A stretch of DNA of 64,000 nucleotides, from assembly GCF_006385575.1 (NCBI RefSeq), contig NZ_CP041040.1:3410001-3474000 (forward strand), in the 5' to 3' direction. The notes below the pieces were generated by a model. That model saw only the letters and a list, made by a program, of their open reading frames with translations, did no database searches and was not told where the DNA came from. The stretch's first letter is position 1; every line of letters starts with the position of its first letter. This stretch comes from Microbacterium foliorum. GTDB taxonomy: Bacteria > Actinomycetota > Actinomycetes > Actinomycetales > Microbacteriaceae. Position numbers and translations under genes: made by a program. Shown one piece after another: positions 25,020 to 33,311 of the stretch.

Positions 25020-25634
25020 TCACGACAGCCGACGCTGGTCGTGAGCGAGCCGTGCCCGAAGACCGGTGTGGATCGAGACGTACGTCTCGGTGTCGCGGCC
25101 GGTCAGGGTGGCGAGGTTGGTGAGCAGTCGGTCGACGTGGTCGACCAGCTCGCGGGGGTCGGTGTTCTGCCGAGGCGTGACCGACACGTGCAGCACCGGC
25201 GTGGTGCGGATGTCGTTCGCCGTGACCTGCGCCGAGAGGATCTCGGCACGTGTCGCGAGCGAGTTCTTGACGGCATCCGACACGAACGATTCGGTGACGG
25301 TGACTCGGCCGAGCGGGTTCTGCGCTCCCGACGAGCGGAGAGCCGTCTTCGACCGACGACCCGCGACGCTGGTGAGCGCGAGGATCAGCAGCACGATCAC
25401 GACGACGATCGCGACGACCGCGCCCACGCCGATCCACGACAGGCTTCCGCCTGCGATCGCGGTGGCGGCGATCGCCTGGTCGAGCCACGAACGGGCGTCC
25501 TCGCCGCCCGACGTCCAGATGTCGGTCGCGGTCGGCCAGCTCATGATCGCGATGCCGAGGGCTCCGAGACCGAGGAAGAGCACGCCGATGATGAACAGCA
25601 GGGTGCGGTTCAGGGCACGGTTCGTGTTGTTCAC
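25020..25634 (-). CDS. AmaP-like alkaline-shock membrane protein
   Basis: A 204-residue protein with two membrane helices (about 12-32 and 68-90) and a C-terminal soluble part with VTVTESFVSDAVKNSLATR and VLHVSVTPRQNTDPRELVDHV. This resembles AmaP and related Asp23-associated proteins, in which a membrane hairpin precedes an Asp23-like fold. In Firmicutes AmaP anchors Asp23 to the membrane. The GTG start overlaps the stop of the preceding DUF6286 gene (GTGA), the last junction of a tightly overlapping five-gene operon. Confidence 0.72.
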   Translation of the reverse strand: MNNTNRALNRTLLFIIGVLFLGLGALGIAIMSWPTATDIWTSGGEDARSWLDQAIAATAIAGGSLSWIGVGAVVAIVVVIVLLILALTSVAGRRSKTALRSSGAQNPLGRVTVTESFVSDAVKNSLATRAEILSAQVTANDIRTTPVLHVSVTPRQNTDPRELVDHVDRLLTNLATLTGRDTETYVSIHTGLRARLAHDQRRLS

Positions 25635-26215
25635 AGCTCGCCTTCCTTCTCGTTCGCACGCTCGATGCGCACGCGGGTGCGCACGCTGCGCGTCAGCCGG
25701 TAGGTCTGCAGCTCGGCCTCGGCGGCGGACTGCACCGCGTTCTTGTCGAGTGGGATGCCGACACCCGGACGCACGGTGACGTCGACGCTGCGGTGGCCGA
25801 CCCCGACGGTGATGCTCTCGCGCGCCAGAGCCGTCTCCTCCGAGAGGTGCTGGGCGAGAGCGCTGGCGATCACGCCGTTGTCGACGACGACGGCGCGGTC
25901 ACCGGACTCGAGGGTGTGCTTCGACAGTCGCCCCGGTGTGAGGGCGAGCACCACGAAGACGATCCCGATCAGCGCCAGCACGACGCTGCCCGCGATCACG
26001 AGGCCGGCGGGCTGCGCGGTGGGCAGGCCCACGAGCCATCCACCCGCTGCGGCCGGTCCGAGCAGGAGCGCTGGCTGCGCCGCGAGGCTCAGCACGATCT
26101 CGAGCCCGATGTAGGCGAGAGCCAGGACGAGGAGGATGACCGCGATGAACATCGCGACGGTGCGCGGTGAATGCGTCTCGCGTCGGACGACGCGACGAAG
26201 AACAGGGGTGCTCAT
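25631..26215 (-). CDS. DUF6286 membrane protein
   Basis: A 194-residue protein with two membrane helices (about 20-42 and 70-92), then a soluble domain with VVVDNGVIASALAQHLSEE and DVTVRPGVGIPL, and a basic C-terminal end (TRSVRTRVRIERANEKEGEL). The layout matches DUF6286, which occurs beside Asp23-like genes in Actinobacteria. Its 5' end overlaps the preceding Asp23-like gene by 4 nt and its 3' end overlaps the AmaP-like gene by 4 nt. It probably forms part of the same membrane complex (inference). Confidence 0.75.
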   Translation of the reverse strand: MSTPVLRRVVRRETHSPRTVAMFIAVILLVLALAYIGLEIVLSLAAQPALLLGPAAAGGWLVGLPTAQPAGLVIAGSVVLALIGIVFVVLALTPGRLSKHTLESGDRAVVVDNGVIASALAQHLSEETALARESITVGVGHRSVDVTVRPGVGIPLDKNAVQSAAEAELQTYRLTRSVRTRVRIERANEKEGEL

Positions 26216-26607
26216 CGCACTCGTCTCCTCTCTGGGATGGTGGCACCGGTGATGGTGAGGGTGATTCGGGTGACGTCCCGGCCGATGATTCCCGTCAGAC
26301 GCTGCTGCAACTGCTCCTGCAGCTGACGGGCCCGATCGAGCACGGGGACGCTCTGGGAGATCGCGACGGTGTCGTCGAGATCGGGGATCGGAAGCGGCGT
26401 CGCGATGCGCACTGCTATTCCTCCCGGGTGTTCGGTGACATCGACCTTCACGTCACCGCGCGGCACACCGATCAGGGTTGCGGACGCCTGTTCGGTGACC
26501 GTGCGGTAGACGCGCTCTTTCACGTCGATGCGCCCAGGGACGGTGGTCTCTCCGGTGGCGACCCGCGAGGAGCCGCCACCGGTGGCGAGGTTCTGGTCGA
26601 TGCGCAT
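26212..26607 (-). CDS. Small Asp23-like protein
   Basis: A 131-residue soluble protein. The segment VKERVYRTVTEQASATLIGV followed by VKVDVTEHPGGIAVRIATPL matches the alternating helix/strand pattern of Asp23/Gls24 proteins, although it is diverged. The C-terminus continues with a helix RARQLQEQLQQRLTGIIGRD and a strand ITLTITGATIPE. The ATG at 26607 shares a base with the stop codon of the DUF2273-type gene (TGATG), and the stop overlaps the next gene by 4 nt. It is the second Asp23-like subunit of the operon. Confidence 0.7.
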   Translation of the reverse strand: MRIDQNLATGGGSSRVATGETTVPGRIDVKERVYRTVTEQASATLIGVPRGDVKVDVTEHPGGIAVRIATPLPIPDLDDTVAISQSVPVLDRARQLQEQLQQRLTGIIGRDVTRITLTITGATIPERRRVR

Positions 26608-26795
26608 CAGGAGGTGCGCCGCCCCGTGAACGCGTCTGCGAGACCGCGGACGTCGAGCTTGCCGGAGGCGATCCTGCCGATGATCGCCCCGATACCTGCG
26701 AACAGGGCCATGAGGAGGAAGCCCCAGAACCCGAACAACAGAGCTGCGAGGGCGAGGAGCGCACCGATCAGGGCGCCGGTGGTGGTGGGGGTCAT
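26607..26795 (-). CDS. DUF2273-type small membrane protein
   Basis: A 62-residue protein made of two adjacent hydrophobic helices (GALIGALLALAALLFGFWGF and LLMALFAGIGAIIGRIASG) with a short polar tail. It resembles the small DUF2273 membrane proteins that sit between Asp23 and AmaP genes in Firmicutes. The ATG overlaps the stop of the Asp23 gene by 4 nt (ATGA), so expression is coupled. Confidence 0.78.
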   Translation of the reverse strand: MTPTTTGALIGALLALAALLFGFWGFLLMALFAGIGAIIGRIASGKLDVRGLADAFTGRRTS

Positions 26796-27316
26796 GAGAC
26801 TCGCGACTCCTCGTTCTCGTTGCTGTCGTCGCCCGGCACGTGCACGTCGTTGACCTCGACGTTGACCTCGACGACCTCGAGACCGACGAGTCGGCTGATC
26901 GCACCCGCGACGGCGGCGCGCACGTTGTTAGCGACCTCCTGGATGGGGGCGGGGTACTCGACGACGATCGTCAGGTCTGCGGCGGCCTGCGTCTCGCCGA
27001 CCTCGACCTTGACGCCCTGCGACAGGTCGGTCGCGTTGACCGCGTCACGGATCGCGCCGAAGGCGCGTGCTCCGCCGCCGCCGAGTGCGAACACGCCGGG
27101 AACCTCACGGGCGGCGATGCCGGCGACCTTGGCCACCACTCCCTCGGCGATGGTGGTCTTGCCCGCGGCATCCGAGTCGGCGGGGATCCGCGTCGTCGAG
27201 AACGTCGAAGAGCGGTCGACCCGCGAGCCCGATGCAGCCGGCTTGGGTGCGGCGGTGGTCTGGGCCAGCTCCTTCTCGGCGGGGCTGGTGGGGGTGTTCT
27301 GGTCCTGGGTTGCCAT
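26792..27316 (-). CDS. Asp23/Gls24 family envelope stress response protein
   Basis: A 174-residue protein. About 60 N-terminal residues are low-complexity Ala/Thr/Pro. The Asp23 domain then shows TIAEGVVAKVAGIAAREVPG, ALGGGGARAFGAIRDAV, VKVEVGETQAAADLTIVVEY and a C-terminal VVEVNVEVNDVHV. These proteins coat the inner membrane face through AmaP and respond to alkaline or cell-envelope stress. The ATG at 27316 is supported by AAAGGAA 5 nt upstream. It is the first gene of the five-gene overlapping operon. Confidence 0.88.
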   Translation of the reverse strand: MATQDQNTPTSPAEKELAQTTAAPKPAASGSRVDRSSTFSTTRIPADSDAAGKTTIAEGVVAKVAGIAAREVPGVFALGGGGARAFGAIRDAVNATDLSQGVKVEVGETQAAADLTIVVEYPAPIQEVANNVRAAVAGAISRLVGLEVVEVNVEVNDVHVPGDDSNENEESRVS

Positions 27317-27532
27317 GTCGATTCCTTTGCCTGAAAGCGGATGCCGGCTACGAGACCCTTCCGGCCTCACCGGGAGCGTGTCGGTCGCTCACAGATAGGA
27401 CGTGCGGGGGTTCGCATTCGTCACAAACTCGTCGCGGAGAATCGGACAAGCAGGATGACGTCGGCGGAAATCGAGCGACTATTGACTGCTCCCGGTCTGG
27501 CCTCCGGCGCCCCCGGACGCGAGGATGAGCGG
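27317..27532. other. Intergenic region between the Asp23 operon and the hydrolase gene
   Basis: This 216-nt divergent gap must hold the promoters of both flanking genes. On the minus strand TATCTG and on the plus strand TATTGACT are AT-rich candidates, but neither has a convincing partner hexamer. No repeat or RNA structure stands out. Confidence 0.4.
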
Positions 27533-28108
27533 ATGAACAGCGACTCGCCCGCCACCGCCCTGCTCGTCATCGACGCCCAGGAGTCCTTCCGCCAGCGGCC
27601 GGACGAGTGGGCGGCCACCGCCAACCCGGACGCCATCGCCAACATCTCGCGGCTGGTCGATCACGCTCGCGAGGTCGGCGACCAGGTCGTCTGGGTCACG
27701 CATTCCGAGCCGGGCAGCGGCGGGGTGTTCGACCCGGCCCACGGCTTCGTCCGAGTGATCTCAGACCTCGATCCGCAGGACGACGAGATCGCCGTGACGA
27801 AGACCACTGTCAACGCCTTCACCTCGACAGACCTCGAAGAGCAACTGCGCAACCTCGGCGTCGGGCGCGTGATCGTGTGCGGCATCCGCACCGAGCAGTG
27901 CTGCGAGACGACGGCTCGGATGGCGGCCGACCTGGGCTTCGCAGTGGAGTTCGTGACGGATGCCACGACGACCTCGGCGATCGCGGCGAATGACGGGCTC
28001 GCCGCCGTCTCGGGCGACGAGATCATGCGGCGCACCGAGAGCATCCTTGCTGCGCGCGGATTCGCGACCGTCATCCGCACGGCTGATCGGGTCGGCATCT
28101 CCGCCTAG
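27533..28108 (+). CDS. Isochorismatase-family cysteine hydrolase
   Basis: A 191-residue alpha/beta hydrolase of the isochorismatase superfamily, which includes nicotinamidases and amidohydrolases. The triad is visible: Asp in LLVIDAQESF (12), Lys in AVTKTTVNAF (near 83), Cys in RTEQCCETTARMAADLGF (near 118). The VCGIRTEQCCE block is the usual cis-peptide/cysteine loop. The substrate is unknown. I chose the ATG at 27533; upstream in-frame codons give an unlikely Arg-rich extension. The SDR gene follows 10 nt downstream. Confidence 0.85.
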   Translation: MNSDSPATALLVIDAQESFRQRPDEWAATANPDAIANISRLVDHAREVGDQVVWVTHSEPGSGGVFDPAHGFVRVISDLDPQDDEIAVTKTTVNAFTSTDLEEQLRNLGVGRVIVCGIRTEQCCETTARMAADLGFAVEFVTDATTTSAIAANDGLAAVSGDEIMRRTESILAARGFATVIRTADRVGISA

Positions 28109-28118
28109 GTTGGAGGGC

Positions 28119-29021
28119 ATGCCCTCCTCGCTCGCGCTTCCCGATCTCACCGGCCGCACGATCCTCGTCACCGGTGCGAACGCGGGCATCGGCTATTGGT
28201 GCGCCGAGATCCTCGCGTCTCGCGGCGCCAGGGTGCTGCTCGGATGCCGGTCGACCGAGAGGGCGGAGGTCGCGGCATCCTCGATCCGGGCGCACGCGCC
28301 CGGCGCCGACCTCGGCATCCTGCCGATGGATCTCGCTTCGCTCGCGAGCATCACCGAGGCCGCGGCATCCGTCGGCGAGCGCATCGACGCCGTGATCTGC
28401 AACGCGGGAGTGAAAGCGGCGGATCGCAGCGCCCGCACCTCTGACGGCCTCGATCTGATGGTCGGCACGAACTTCGTCGGGCACTTCGCCCTGCTCGGCC
28501 GGCTCGGCGACGTGCTGGCCGACGATGCCCGAGTCGTGGCGGTGGGTTCGCTGGCCCATCGATTCGCCGAGATCGCCCCCTCCGCGCTCGCGCAGCCGTG
28601 GACGGGGCCGTCGCTGCGGCAGTACGGCCGGTCGAAGGCCGCGCTGATGGCCTTCACGTTCGAGCTGAACCGGCGCTGGAGGGGCTCGGCGCGGTCAGCG
28701 CTGTGTGCGCACCCCGGCTACGCGGTCGACCCGCTGACTCCGCACCGCGACGGCCTCGCCGAGGTGTCGGCAGTGACGCGCGCTCTCGCCTCGCTCAGCC
28801 GCCCGCTCGTGCAGGGCAAGGATGCGGGCGCGGCGCCCATCGTGCACGCGACGGTCGCCGCCGATGCCACGGGCGGCGACTACTGGGGGCCCGGCGGTCT
28901 GCTGGAGTTCCGCGGGGCGCCGAGACGCGTGGCCGCGAGCGCGCAGGTGCGCTCGGTCGACGTGGGCGCTGAGCTGTGGGCCGTCGCCGAGCACATGGCC
29001 GGCGTGCGGTTCAGGGTCTGA
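28119..29021 (+). CDS. Short-chain dehydrogenase/reductase
   Basis: A 300-residue NAD(P)-dependent enzyme. The nucleotide motif TGANAGIGYW lies at about 18-27, NAG in ICNAGVKAADRS, the catalytic Ser in AVGSLAH, and YGRSK gives the Tyr/Lys pair. The C-terminal half resembles the retinol-dehydrogenase-like (WWOX-type) SDRs. The substrate is unknown. GGAGGGC precedes the ATG at 28119. It is convergent with the next gene. Confidence 0.88.
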   Translation: MPSSLALPDLTGRTILVTGANAGIGYWCAEILASRGARVLLGCRSTERAEVAASSIRAHAPGADLGILPMDLASLASITEAAASVGERIDAVICNAGVKAADRSARTSDGLDLMVGTNFVGHFALLGRLGDVLADDARVVAVGSLAHRFAEIAPSALAQPWTGPSLRQYGRSKAALMAFTFELNRRWRGSARSALCAHPGYAVDPLTPHRDGLAEVSAVTRALASLSRPLVQGKDAGAAPIVHATVAADATGGDYWGPGGLLEFRGAPRRVAASAQVRSVDVGAELWAVAEHMAGVRFRV

Positions 29022-29042
29022 CGGTCGGCGCGTCGGTCAGGC

Positions 29043-29858
29043 TCAGTCCGCCTCGAGCACATAGGCGCCGGATGCGTCGGTGAACAGCCCGGTCTGACCG
29101 GGGCGCGCCTCGCGTACGAAGTCCGCGACCCAGGGGAAGCGGGCGACGAACGAGTCGACCGACCACACCTCGTGATTGGCCGAGTCGTTCATGTACTCCT
29201 CGGACTCCAGCCCGGTGACAGACTGCAGGTCGCGCCCGGTGAACGTGATCCACCGCGGCGGGTGCTCGGCATGCAGCTTCGAGAGGAAGACCGGGGCGTT
29301 GCCCTTCAACCCCGGGGCTGCGACGGCGTCTTCTCGCGTGACGTCGAGCAGCGCGTCGACGGATCCGGCCGCGGCGACCAGCGCCTCCCACCCCTGGGCT
29401 GACGCGAACGACGCCTCGGCGTCGGTCAGCATCCGGAGTGTGCGCACGTGGCCGACCAGCGCGCCTTCGTCAGACCGCACCTCGTCGAAGGATGCACCCC
29501 ATCGCGACGGACTCACCATGATCGCCGAGATGCGTGTGCCGGTGAGGAAGGACTCGCTGTTGCGCCACGGGGCGCCCACCGGAGGCACCCGCCTGTTCGT
29601 CGCGATGTCATCGCAGACGATCCCGAGTGCGACCCGCGCCGCACCCTGCTGGCCGTCGAGCACCTCGACGGCCAGCTCGACGCGTTCGCCCGAGTCGGTC
29701 GGCATCAGGGAGACGCCCGATGTCATCACCGTGATGGGGCCGCCCGCCGGCCGCTTCTCGACCACGCGGATAGACCCGCCGATGCGGTCCTCCCACGCGA
29801 TGGGATCGGCACCGAGCGAATCGAAGACGTGTCGGGGAAACTCCAGGCCATCGGTCAT
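29043..29858 (-). CDS. Suppressor-of-fused (SUFU) domain protein
   Basis: A 271-residue soluble protein. Residues 25-160 resemble bacterial SUFU domains: a TVMTSGVSLMPTDSG strand, the VELAVEVLDG strand, and VRTLRMLTDAEASFASAQGW, which corresponds to the conserved block where the chain reads Pro-Leu-Thr-x-x-Glu. The C-terminal 100 residues (FLSKLHAEHPPRWITFTGRD and FVARFPWVADFVREA) are of unknown type. Bacterial SUFU proteins are often immunity proteins of polymorphic toxins, but no toxin gene is adjacent here. The start at 29858 is the first ATG giving the conserved N-terminus. Confidence 0.6.
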   Translation of the reverse strand: MTDGLEFPRHVFDSLGADPIAWEDRIGGSIRVVEKRPAGGPITVMTSGVSLMPTDSGERVELAVEVLDGQQGAARVALGIVCDDIATNRRVPPVGAPWRNSESFLTGTRISAIMVSPSRWGASFDEVRSDEGALVGHVRTLRMLTDAEASFASAQGWEALVAAAGSVDALLDVTREDAVAAPGLKGNAPVFLSKLHAEHPPRWITFTGRDLQSVTGLESEEYMNDSANHEVWSVDSFVARFPWVADFVREARPGQTGLFTDASGAYVLEAD

Positions 29859-29925
29859 CGCCCCAGTCTCACAGTCGGCCGTCGGCCCCGGCAACCGTCG
29901 CGGCAGCGGTCTCGAGGCCTGTCGC

Positions 29926-30297
29926 CTACGCCGCGGCGATCTCGCGCGCAGGGATCTCGTCGATCGACCGATACACGGGCAGGCCGCGCTCGAGGGCGAT
30001 CTCGACGTCCTTGTCGGCACCCGCCGAGTCGCCGGGCAGGCGCAGCACCGCGTCGCAGTGCTGCAGCAGCCGGTGCGCGGTCTCGTACATGACGTCGCCA
30101 TCGGCGACATCCGCTTCGTCGATCCCCCGGAGGATCGGCAGGGCGACCCACTCGCCGATCATCGGCACGTGACCGAGACGGTGGATCGGCGCCGCAGCCT
30201 CTTCGAGTCGTTCGAGGTTGCGGGCGATGAGGGCGGGGTCGCCGCCGGTGCCCGAGCGGTAGGGGCCGGCGATCAGAATCAGGAGTGGAGTTGTCAT
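29926..30297 (-). CDS. DUF4406 / nucleoside deoxyribosyltransferase-like protein
   Basis: A 123-residue protein with LILIAGPYRSGTGG at the N-terminus, APIHRLGHVPMIGEWVALP in the middle, and CDAVLRLPGDSAGADKDVEI near the C-terminus. This is the fold of nucleoside 2-deoxyribosyltransferases and of the DUF4406 family. GDSAGADKDVE places the usual acidic residue. The substrate is unknown. TACAGT (30305-30310, minus strand) ends 7 nt before the ATG, so the mRNA is probably leaderless. It is divergent from a DeoR-type regulator whose likely sites overlap this promoter. Confidence 0.75.
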   Translation of the reverse strand: MTTPLLILIAGPYRSGTGGDPALIARNLERLEEAAAPIHRLGHVPMIGEWVALPILRGIDEADVADGDVMYETAHRLLQHCDAVLRLPGDSAGADKDVEIALERGLPVYRSIDEIPAREIAAA

Positions 30298-30304
30298 GGA
30301 GAAG

Positions 30305-30348
30305 ACTGTAACGTTAACCGTGCAAGAACGTGCAACTTCGTGAATGAA
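30305..30348. promoter_or_regulatory. 10-bp phased direct repeats over the DUF4406 promoter (DeoR-type operator)
   Basis: Three consecutive 10-bp units start with CGTG: CGTGCAAGAA (30319-30328), CGTGCAACTT (30329-30338), CGTGAATGAA (30339-30348). On the minus strand the repeats supply TTGCAC, a possible -35 element, with TACAGT (30305-30310) as the -10 of the DUF4406 gene. The repeats lie 18 nt before the DeoR start, so they are well placed for autoregulation. Binding is inferred. Confidence 0.6.
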
Positions 30349-30366
30349 TAAGATTCGGAGAGTCGG

Positions 30367-31116
30367 ATGCTGGGCGCACAGCGCAAGGACCACCTGCGAG
30401 AGATCCTGCGCAGGGATGGCCGCGTGGTGGCGAAGGACGTCGCCGCCGATCTGGGCGTTTCAGAGGACTCGATCCGCCGCGACCTGCGCGAGCTCGCCGA
30501 CGCCGGTGAGATGGTGCGGGTGTACGGCGGCGCTCTGCCGATTCCGCCGGCCGATCGTCCCGTCGATCAGCGCGCGTCGCTCGCCACCGAGAGCAAAGAG
30601 CGCGTCGCCCGCCGCGCCGTCGAGCTGATCGCCCCCGCGTCGACGATCGTGCTGGACGCCGGCACCACGACCCTCGCGATGTCCCGGATGCTGCCGCACG
30701 GCACCGACCTGACCGTGATCACACCCAGCCCGGCGATCGCCCTCGCGGTCGCCGAGCACTCCGACGCTCGCGTCGTGATCATCGGCGGCGAGCTCGCTCG
30801 CTTCTCGATGGTCGCGAGCGGTCCCCTCGCGATGGAGGCGGTGCAGCACCTCCACGCCGACGCGTTCTTCCTCGGCGCGACCGGCATCGACCCGGCGCGC
30901 GGCCTGACCACCGGCCACCTCGACGACGCCGTCACCAAGCGCGCGATCGCCGCCCGCTGTGCGCAGACGTACGTGCTCGGCAGCGAAGAGAAGATCGGCG
31001 CGACGTCGCGCTACCCCGTGCTCGACCTCGAGGCCGTCGCCGGCGTGGTCGTCGACCCCGTCGACGCGAACCCCGTGATCGACGAACTCGCAGAGCGGGT
31101 GACCGTGCTGCGCTGA
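30367..31116 (+). CDS. DeoR/GlpR-family transcriptional regulator
   Basis: A 249-residue repressor. The N-terminal winged helix is complete: RKDHLREILRRDGRVVAKDV and the helix-turn-helix VAADLGVSEDSIRRDLREL, then MVRVYGGALP. The effector domain shows VLDAGTTTLAMSRML (sugar-phosphate-binding loop), VVIIGGELARFSMVASGPLA and FFLGATGIDPARGLTTGHLD, typical of regulators that sense phosphorylated sugars or nucleosides. The divergent DUF4406 gene is the likely target, which would fit a nucleoside or sugar-phosphate theme. The inducer is not known. Confidence 0.92.
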   Translation: MLGAQRKDHLREILRRDGRVVAKDVAADLGVSEDSIRRDLRELADAGEMVRVYGGALPIPPADRPVDQRASLATESKERVARRAVELIAPASTIVLDAGTTTLAMSRMLPHGTDLTVITPSPAIALAVAEHSDARVVIIGGELARFSMVASGPLAMEAVQHLHADAFFLGATGIDPARGLTTGHLDDAVTKRAIAARCAQTYVLGSEEKIGATSRYPVLDLEAVAGVVVDPVDANPVIDELAERVTVLR

Positions 31117-31129
31117 GCCGCATCAGGCC

Positions 31130-31801
31130 TCAGGTGATGGTCGCCGCCACGATCGTCGGGGTCATGATGGCCACCATCGCGGCGGTGATCGCGTCGTAGA
31201 CGGCCTTGGCTACGGCATCCCCCGCGGGCGACCCCGCCGTGAGCTCTTCGATCCGTTTCTTGAGGTCCCGCGCCGACAGTCCGCCGCATTCGTCGCGCAG
31301 GATCGCGTGCGCCGAGTTCAGGTTCTGCAGGATCGACAGCAGCGCCAGATCGGCCTGCGTCGGAGCAGCGGCTCCGGCCAGCACGGCGGACAGGCGGGAG
31401 CGCAGCATCTGCTCGGGTGCAGAGTCGGATTCGGGAGTGCGCACCGACCCCCAGCCGAAGAATCCGCGCTCGCCACGCACGAGCACGCCCTGCACGACGA
31501 GCGACTCGACCACGACCTCGAGCGGGTCGAGCTTGGGCCGCACCACGAGAGACTGCAGTCGTTTGCCGCGCAGCGGCACGAGGCGCTGCAGCGTCGTGTC
31601 GAGGATCGGGTTGCCGGTCGGCTCGGTCGACACGATGTCGACGACCGGGTTCTTCTCGTCCGACACCGAGATGCGTCCATGCAGGGCGAGGTCGACGATG
31701 ACGGCGGCGACCTCGCCGTAGAGGCGGTTCACGCTCACCGCGCTCTCGACGCGGCCATCAGGCCGCAGCAGCAGCATGTGGAGTTCTTCGACGATCAGCA
31801 T
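31130..31801 (-). CDS. GPP34 (GOLPH3-like) family phosphoprotein
   Basis: A 223-residue protein beginning MLIVEELHMLLLRPDGR, followed by YGEVAAVIVDLALHGRISV. This is the start of the GPP34 family, whose eukaryotic member binds phosphatidylinositol-4-phosphate. Bacterial members are common in Actinobacteria and their role is unknown. A second conserved block is GERGFFGWGSVRTPES. No Shine-Dalgarno sequence is seen. TAGCGT (31808-31813, minus strand) ends 6 nt before the ATG. The gene is convergent with the DeoR gene and divergent from the APC permease. Confidence 0.87.
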   Translation of the reverse strand: MLIVEELHMLLLRPDGRVESAVSVNRLYGEVAAVIVDLALHGRISVSDEKNPVVDIVSTEPTGNPILDTTLQRLVPLRGKRLQSLVVRPKLDPLEVVVESLVVQGVLVRGERGFFGWGSVRTPESDSAPEQMLRSRLSAVLAGAAAPTQADLALLSILQNLNSAHAILRDECGGLSARDLKKRIEELTAGSPAGDAVAKAVYDAITAAMVAIMTPTIVAATIT

Positions 31802-31928
31802 GCACCCACGCTATGACGGCATTTCGCGTCTGGGCATCCCCCGAACGGATGACTTCGGGATGCCGAGCACTGCGCCCCGTCGTGTCAACCCCGTCGCCGT
31901 GCGAGCGCCGATTTCGTACGGTTTCGGA

Positions 31929-33311
31929 ATGACTTCCGACACTGCCGCGACCGCGGAGGAGCCCACCCGGCTGCGTCGCGCCATCACCGGCCCCCTGCTG
32001 TTCGCCTTCATCCTGGGCGATGTGCTCGGCGCCGGGATCTACGCGCTGATGGGAGTGCTCTCCGAGAAGGTCGGCGGGATGCTGTGGGCACCGCTGCTGC
32101 TCGCGCTCCTGCTCGCCCTGTTGACCGCGGGGTCGTACGCCGAACTCGTCACCAAGTACCCGCGCGCGGGCGGGGCATCAGTCTTCGCCGAGCGCGCCTT
32201 CCGCAGCCCGATCGTGTCGTTCCTGGTCGGATTCAGCATGCTCGCGGCGGGTGTGACGAGCGCCGCCGGTCTGGCGATCGCCTTCGCCGGCGACTACCTG
32301 GGCACGTTCTTCGACCTGCCGACGATCCCCGTCGCGATCGTCTTCCTCGCCATCGTCGGAGCGCTCAACGCCCGCGGCATCCGCGAGTCGCTCGGCGCGA
32401 ATCTCGTCATGACCGCGATCGAGTTGAGCGGTCTCGTGATCGTCATCGTCGTGGTGGGTGTGTTCGTGGCCGGTGGCGGTGGCGACGCCTCGCGGCTCAC
32501 GCAGACTCCTGAGGGGACTCCCGCGGCGATGGCTGTGCTCGCCGGAGCGGTGATCGCGTACTACTCCTTCGTCGGGTTCGAGACTTCGGCGAACATGATC
32601 GAAGAGGTCAAGAACCCGCGGCGCACCTACCCGCGCGCGCTCTTCGGCGCACTCTTCACCGCCGGCGCGGTGTATGTGCTCGTGGGCGTCGCCAGCTCGA
32701 TCGCGTTGCCGGCATCCGAGCTGCAGGAGTCGAGCGGCCCGCTGCTCTCGGTCGTCGAGGCCGCCGGCGCCAGCATCCCCTCATGGCTGTTCAGCCTGAT
32801 CGCCCTGATCGCCGTCGCCAACGGTGCGCTGCTGACCATGATCATGGTCAGCCGGCTGACCTACGGGATGGCCGAGCAGAACCTGCTGCCCCCGGTGCTC
32901 GGCCGCGTGCTGCCGAACCGCAAGACCCCCTGGGTGGCGATCCTCACCACGACCCTCGTCGCGATGGGCCTGACGCTGGTCGGCGACCTGGCGACGCTCG
33001 CTGAGACCGTCGTGCTGCTCCTGCTGTTCGTCTTCGTCAGCGTCAACGTCTCGGTGCTCGTGCTGCGGCGCGACCGGGTCGAACACGACCACTTCCGCAT
33101 CTGGACCGTCATCCCGGTGCTCGGCATCGCGTCGTGCATCCTGCTGCTCAGCCAGCAGCGCCCCGTCGTCTGGCTGTTCGGCGCGATCCTGCTGGCCGTC
33201 GGCGGCGTGCTCTATCTGCTCGCCCGCTGGAGCCGGAACCGTGCCCGGACGCACAGCACTGACGAAGACCCCTCATCCCCCACCACGAAGGAGAACCATG
33301 AGCACGCCTGA
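31929..33311 (+). CDS. APC-family amino acid permease
   Basis: A 460-residue polytopic protein with about 12 helices. The first helix has FAFILGDVLGAGIYALMGV, the substrate/ion motif with GAGIY. TKYPRAGGASVFAERAF (helix 3) and VIAYYSFVGFETSANMIEEV (helix 6) are diagnostic of the amino acid-polyamine-organocation superfamily. The substrate is undetermined. The ATG at 31929 has no Shine-Dalgarno sequence; TACGGT (31917-31922) ends 6 nt before it, so leaderless translation is likely. Its last 14 bases overlap the next small gene. Confidence 0.9.
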   Translation: MTSDTAATAEEPTRLRRAITGPLLFAFILGDVLGAGIYALMGVLSEKVGGMLWAPLLLALLLALLTAGSYAELVTKYPRAGGASVFAERAFRSPIVSFLVGFSMLAAGVTSAAGLAIAFAGDYLGTFFDLPTIPVAIVFLAIVGALNARGIRESLGANLVMTAIELSGLVIVIVVVGVFVAGGGGDASRLTQTPEGTPAAMAVLAGAVIAYYSFVGFETSANMIEEVKNPRRTYPRALFGALFTAGAVYVLVGVASSIALPASELQESSGPLLSVVEAAGASIPSWLFSLIALIAVANGALLTMIMVSRLTYGMAEQNLLPPVLGRVLPNRKTPWVAILTTTLVAMGLTLVGDLATLAETVVLLLLFVFVSVNVSVLVLRRDRVEHDHFRIWTVIPVLGIASCILLLSQQRPVVWLFGAILLAVGGVLYLLARWSRNRARTHSTDEDPSSPTTKENHEHA

